Assembly (NCBI RefSeq): GCF_002288925.2
Contig: NW_022098007.1
Coordinates: 24,056,815 to 24,120,814 of the forward strand
Direction of reading: 5' to 3'
Length of the DNA: 64,000 nt
Source of the DNA: Delphinapterus leucas
Taxonomy: Eukaryota > Chordata > Mammalia > Artiodactyla > Monodontidae
In this document: piece after piece, positions 59,629-64,000 of the stretch
Position numbering within the stretch: the stretch's first letter is position 1
Layout: every line of letters begins with the position of its first letter
Program-made: the position numbers and the translations under genes
Notes under the pieces: generated by a model
What the model saw: the letters and a program-made list of their open reading frames with translations, nothing else
The model's database searches: none
What the model was told of the DNA's origin: nothing

Positions 59629-62619
59629 CTGATTTCTCTTTTTTATGTGTGTATTTATTGTATTTTTGTAGTTTGCATTACCCATGAGGTTTTGATATAA
59701 CAGTCTCTATAGATACAAGGTTCTTTTAAGTTGCTGGGTCTCTTAATTTCAAATGTAATTCCCATTTCCTGCATTTGTACTCTCCTTACGGTTGCTGGTG
59801 TTGATATCATATTTGTGTGTGGATGATTTCCTACTTTTACTGTATGTTTGCCTTTACGAGTGAACTTTCCCATTTGTGATTTTCTTGTTTCTACTTTTGG
59901 CCTCTCACCCTGCCACACACCCTGCAACCCCCGGCCTAGAGAAGTTCCTTCAGCATTTGATTCAAAGCTTGTTTGGTGATGCTGAATTTTGTTAGCTTTT
60001 GCTTGTCTGTAAATCTTTTGATTTCTCCATCAAATCTGAATGAGAGCCTTGCTTGGTTGTAGGTTTCTTGGTTGTAGGTTTTTCCCTTTCATCACTTTAA
60101 ATATATCATGCCACTTCCTTCTGGCCTGCAGAGTTTCTGCTGAAAAATCAACTGATAACCTTATGGGGATTCCCTTTTCTGTTATTTGTTTCTTTTCCCT
60201 TGTTGCTTTTAATGTTTTTCTTTGTACTTAATTTTTGTTAATTTGATTAATATGTGTCTTGGCATGTTTCTCCTTGGGTTTATCCTGTGTGGGACTCTCT
60301 GTGCTTCTTGGACTTAGTTGACTATTTCCTTTCCCATGTTAGGGAAGCTTTCAACTATAATCTCTTCAAAATATTTTCTTAGGCCCTTTCTCTTTCTCTT
60401 CTTCTGGGACCCCTATAATGCGAATGGTGGGGTGTTTCATGCTGTCCCAGAGGTTTCTGATACTCTCCTCATTTCTTTTCACCCTTTTTTGTTTTTTCTG
60501 TTCTATGGCAGTGAGTTCCACCACTCTGTCTTCCAGCTCACTTATTAGTTCTTCTGTACCAGTTATTCTGCTATTGATTCTTTCTTAGTGTATTTTTCAT
60601 TTCAGTTACTGTGTTGCTCATCTCTGTTTGTTCTTCAAATCTTCTATCTCTTTAAACATTCTTTGTATCTTCTTGTTCTGTGCCTCCATTTTTTCCGAGA
60701 TTTTGGATCATCTTTGCTATCATTACTCTTAATTCTTTTTCAGGTAGATTGCCTATCTCCTCTTCATTTAGTTACTCTTGTAGGTTTTTTATCTTGCTCC
60801 TTCATCTGCAACATATTTCTCTGTCATCTCATTTTGTCTAACTTACTGTGTTTGTGATCTCCTTTCTGCAGGCTGCAGGACTGTACTTCCCCTTGCTTCT
60901 GATGTCTGTCCCCTTGTGGGTAAGGTTGGTTCTGGGGCTTGTGCAGGTTTCCTGGTGGGAGGGACTGATGCCTGTCCATTGGTGGGTGGAGCTGGATATT
61001 TTTCCTCTGGTGGGCAGGGACGTGTCACATGGTGTGTTTTGGGTTGGCTGTGAGTTTAGTATGACGTTAGACAGCCTATCTTCTAATGGGTTGGTCTCTG
61101 TGCCTGTTTTGCTGGTTGTTTGGCCTGAGGCATTCCAGTACTGGAGTCTGCAGGCTGTTGGGTGGGCTGGGTCTTGTTGCCGATATGGGGACCTCTGGGA
61201 GAGCTCACACTGATTAATATTCCCTGGTGCCTCTACTACCAGTGTCCTTGCACCCACAGTGAGCTACAGCAAACCCCTGCCTCCCCAGGAGATCTTCCAA
61301 GACCCCTCGGTAGTTCTAGCCCAGGTTCCTATGGAGGTACTACTTTGTGCTGGGTTCCAGTGCACCTGAGACCTTGTGTGCACCCTCCAAGAGTGGAGTC
61401 TCTGTTTCCCCCCACCTGTGGTGCTTCTGCCCTCAAGCCCCGCTGGCCTTCAAGGCTAACTCTTCTGGGGGTTTTCCCTCTCATTGCCAGGCCCTAAGAC
61501 TGTCTTGGAGGGCTATTTTTATGTGGGAAGGTCCCTGTGTAGCCTGTGTGGGTTAAATATGTTTTTTATTTTATTTTTTTGGTGTGAGGGCTGTTTTCTG
61601 TATGGATGTCTTCTACCCCTTTCCTCAGTATATGCTGGCCATTATCCCCTTGATAGAGGGTTTTACTGGTGTTGTGGTGACCAGAGCCTGCCCTGGATAT
61701 TGAGTGGAGCCTCCCCTTGGCTCTGTGGTTGTCACTGCCCTGTCAGGGGAGGGTCTACTCTCTAGTTGTTGGAGTAGAGGCTCCCAGATCTATTTCTTAG
61801 CTGTGTTTCTGATCTGCAGTGCGAGGTAGGCGGGAGTGAAACACTCCCACTGGGAGGGAAGTCACTGAGTATTCCTCCTCTGGAGCTGTTCACCTGTGAG
61901 TGTACCCTGCTGTGTCATATTTTGTCCATTGTGTGGGCTCACAAAGTACACTGTTGTTGGCACTGCTCTTGGTCCCACCTTAACCGTGGGTATATTGGCA
62001 TTTGGCCCTAGTGACTCTCATTGTTTTCACCAGGCCACTGGTTCAGATCCACTGAATTCAGGTCCCAGGACTGCAGTAGTCATGCACCTGGACCCACTGT
62101 GGGAGATATGGTGGCAGCTCAGACTCTGGTCTTGCCCAATCCCCACATGTACATGCTCACAAAGCCCACAGCTGCTAAAGCCAGTGCCATCTCAGCTGTG
62201 GAAGCACTTTGTTGTCCATTCAAATGTTCCACAGGTGCTGAATTTATGAAGCCATCAGCAAAGGTGTAACTCTGCAGTTCATGCAGCTGTGAGGAGAGAT
62301 TTCAGCTCTTCATCCTTAGCCATATGGCCCCTGGGGCTCAGCTCTGGTTTCAGCCCCACCTCTGTGTGCAGGCCACCAAATGGCAAATGCTTCCAAGGAT
62401 GCTGGAGCACACAGGCCTGTCAGGCAGGGGATGGGGGGTGGGAGAGGCAGCGATTGGGGGGAGCAGGCTGCCCAGGCAGGGAAGGGGCAGAGGAGGTAAT
62501 GGCCAGTGTCACATAAACCCACTCCAGCGGGAGCCCTCCTTAGTGCCCATGGAGGCAGGGGCCAGCACATGGGCAGAGAGGCTGCAATGGTGTCTCCACC
62601 CTTTGCATGTCACTGAACA

Positions 62620-63090
62620 ATGGCGCTTTGCTACTATGGCAGTCTGGGCTTCCTCCATGAGCATTCCCAGTTGCAGAGCTCCTCATTCCTGTCCCCTCAG
62701 GCTGTCTCCTCACAGCAAACAGCAGTCCCTTCCCTGAATCTGCTCTCCAAACCCCATGTTCCAGCACCCAACCCCTGTGCACAATGGTGGACACCTTTCT
62801 CAGGCTGGGGCATGCAGGGCTGTGGCACAGACCATCTGTGTAGGTCTCACTCTGTCCTGCCTGCCACAGACGGGTTGCTGTGCTCTCCTCTGAGCCCCCG
62901 AAGCTCCCCTTCTGTCCCAGCTGATCTCACCGCCAGTGAGGGGGCTTCCCTGGATGCAGGAATCTCTCCTTTCCTTCAGGTCCCCACCAGGGGTGCAGGT
63001 CCTGACCCGCTTCCTCTCCTCTTACTTTTCCTTGTTTCTTTCGTCCTACCCAGTTACGCAGGGATCCTTCTTGTCCTTTTAGGTGTCTGA
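62620..63090 (+). other. Antisense open frame in L1-H 5'UTR
   Basis: A 156-codon frame antisense to L1-H. It contains PRSSPSVPADLTASEGASLD followed by a proline-rich and then a hydrophobic segment ending VLLGV. It aligns in frame with the antisense frame of L1-A over roughly the last 75 codons; the first half is in a different relative frame. Confidence 0.35.
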
Positions 63091-63212
63091 GGTCCTCTGT
63101 TAATGTTCAGCATGTGCTCTGTGAGAATTGTTCCATTTGTAGATGCATTCTTGATGCGTTTGTGGGGAGAGATGAACTGCACATCCTCCTATTCCTCCAT
63201 CATCTTGACTCC

Positions 63213-63708
63213 AGCTCCAGAAAACATAATCTTTTTTTTTTTTTTGCGGTATGCAGGCCTCTCACTGTTGTGGCCCCTCCCATTGCGGAACACAGGCTCC
63301 GGACACGCAGGCCCAGCGACCATGGCTCATGGGCCTAGTTGCTCTGTGGCATGTGGGATCTTCCCAGACCGGGTCACGAACCCATGTCCCCTGCATCAGC
63401 AGGCGGACTCTCAACCATTGCACCACCAGGGAAGCCCCCAGAAAACATAATCTTAAACTGAATAAATTTCCTCATCCTGCTCAGTGGGCTTGGCTTGTCC
63501 AGCCAGAGGGACAGGAAGTACCAGAGGACATCCAGTCCCAGGAAGCTGCCCACCACCAGCAAACTGCATAAGAGGAGCTGGATCTTCAGCCTCATCTTCC
63601 TCCAGTGATGAGAAGCACACAGCCTGGTGCAGCCACTGGCACTGTTCTCCCCTCCCTCCTTCCCCCTCCATGCTCCCCACCTCCTCCCACCCCCACTGCC
63701 CAGCGGCC
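63213..63708 (-). pseudogene. GALNT7: GALNT7 exon 1 copy fused to the L1-H 5' end
   Basis: GALNT7 is a Golgi N-acetylgalactosaminyltransferase with a short cytosolic tail and one membrane anchor. On the minus strand the ATG at 63595 (context GGAAGATGAGG) opens 42 codons, to 63470, that begin MRLKI, contain SLLVVGSFLGL (the membrane anchor) and VLW, and end PSPLSRMR. Spacing is the same as the human protein as I remember it, with about 30 of 42 residues matching. About 110 bases of GC-rich leader precede the ATG, but CpG is nearly absent, as in a decayed copy rather than a live promoter. After Met-Arg the sequence becomes unrelated and within 50 bases (not counting the SINE) meets the L1 5' end. 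The target duplication lies outside this segment. Confidence 0.78.
63234..63437 (-). mobile_element. CHR-2 SINE at the GALNT7-L1 junction
   Basis: A complete reversed element from a T tract to CACCACCAGGGAAGCCC. The perfect 17-bp target duplication CCAGAAAACATAATCTT lies at 63217-63233 and 63438-63454, so it inserted after the chimera formed. Confidence 0.95.
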
Positions 63709-64000
63709 CTGTTGCATTTCTTTGCACTAACAATGAGATATCAGAAAGAGAGAGTTTTTTTTAATCCCATTTAAAATTGCATCAAAAAGAATAAAATACC
63801 TAGGAAGAAACTTAACCAAGAGGGTAAAAGACCTATATGATAAAAACTATAAAACATTGGTAAAGGAAATTGAAGATGATTTAAAGAAATGGAAAGATAG
63901 CCCATGCTCTTCAATTGAAAGAATTAATATTGTTAAAATGGATATACTACCCAAAGCAATTTACAGATTTAATACAACCCCTATCAAAATATCCACGACA
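63709..64000 (+). mobile_element. L1-F part 3: ORF2 after reverse transcriptase, plus strand
   Basis: This begins with the second copy of CTGTTGCATTTCTTT and continues the L1-F sentence left at 52162 (GCACTAACAATGAGATATCA, then AAAATACCTAGGAAGAAACT). It runs off the window edge. Stops are present. Confidence 0.88.

Larger units (their letters stand above)
58963..63212 (-). mobile_element. L1-H 5' part: endonuclease start, ORF1 and 5'UTR, minus strand
   Basis: In plus order this holds the endonuclease start (58963-59210), a CHR-1 SINE, the spacer, ORF1 (about 59945-60810, broken) and a 5'UTR of about 2.4 kb ending near 63210 at a decayed L1 start (TCAAGATGATGG on the minus strand). The 5'UTR is closely related to that of L1-A but lacks its A-rich block. 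About 3 kb of ORF2 between this and the 3' part is missing. Confidence 0.8.

Noticed and set aside
63374..63733. 119-codon minus-strand frame as an intact gene product
   Set aside because: The frame runs from L1-F target sequence through the GALNT7-like exon into a SINE; only 63470-63595 is recognisable coding sequence.

Overview
This is an intergenic mammalian window built almost entirely from nested retroelements. The organism is very probably a cetacean. tRNA-derived SINEs of the CHR-1 and CHR-2 type recur throughout, starting GGGCTTCCCTGGTGG; CHR-2 carries the GCCATGGCC...TGAGCCTG core and a pure A tail. These sit among many LINE-1 copies, and there is a class I endogenous retrovirus. I see no intact host gene, tRNA gene, rRNA gene, CRISPR array or bacterial-type feature. 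Most long open frames are pieces of L1 ORF1/ORF2 or frames inside L1 5'UTRs.

Layout. 1-13600: an old minus-strand L1 (L1-C) split by a near full-length minus-strand L1 (L1-A, 1284-8995) with a 16-bp target duplication. 13601-19474: the least decayed L1 here (L1-B, minus), whose ORF1 is open except for one stop codon. 19475-24959: older minus-strand L1 debris. 24960-32175: a defective class I (gammaretrovirus-like) provirus on the minus strand, with two LTRs, a tRNA-Arg-like primer site, broken gag and pro, and pol. The central part of pol is replaced by a sense-oriented piece of EEF1A1 mRNA. 32176-38640: mostly older sequence with a monomeric repeat block, Tigger-like and MIR-like pieces, an LTR-like block and two CHR-2 SINEs. 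38640-39605: an old plus-strand class I retroviral pol piece. 39615-41775: old L1 3' ends.

41776-64000 is a four-level nest. A plus-strand L1 (L1-F) is interrupted first at 44573-50378 by another plus-strand L1 (L1-G) and then at 52163-63708 by an 11.5-kb insertion with identical 15-bp target duplications. That insertion contains a minus-strand L1 (L1-H) and, inside it, an L1 with an inverted 5' part (L1-I). The 5' end of L1-H is joined to a host segment that I recognise as GALNT7 exon 1 (5'UTR plus the first 42 codons). The target duplication encloses this segment too, so L1 and host exon appear to have arrived together.

The most interesting points are the GALNT7-L1 chimera, the EEF1A1 segment inside the provirus, an L1 3' transduction at 29808-30172, and an antisense open frame near the 5' end of three separate L1 copies. 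Family names come from sequence recall; no database search was run.
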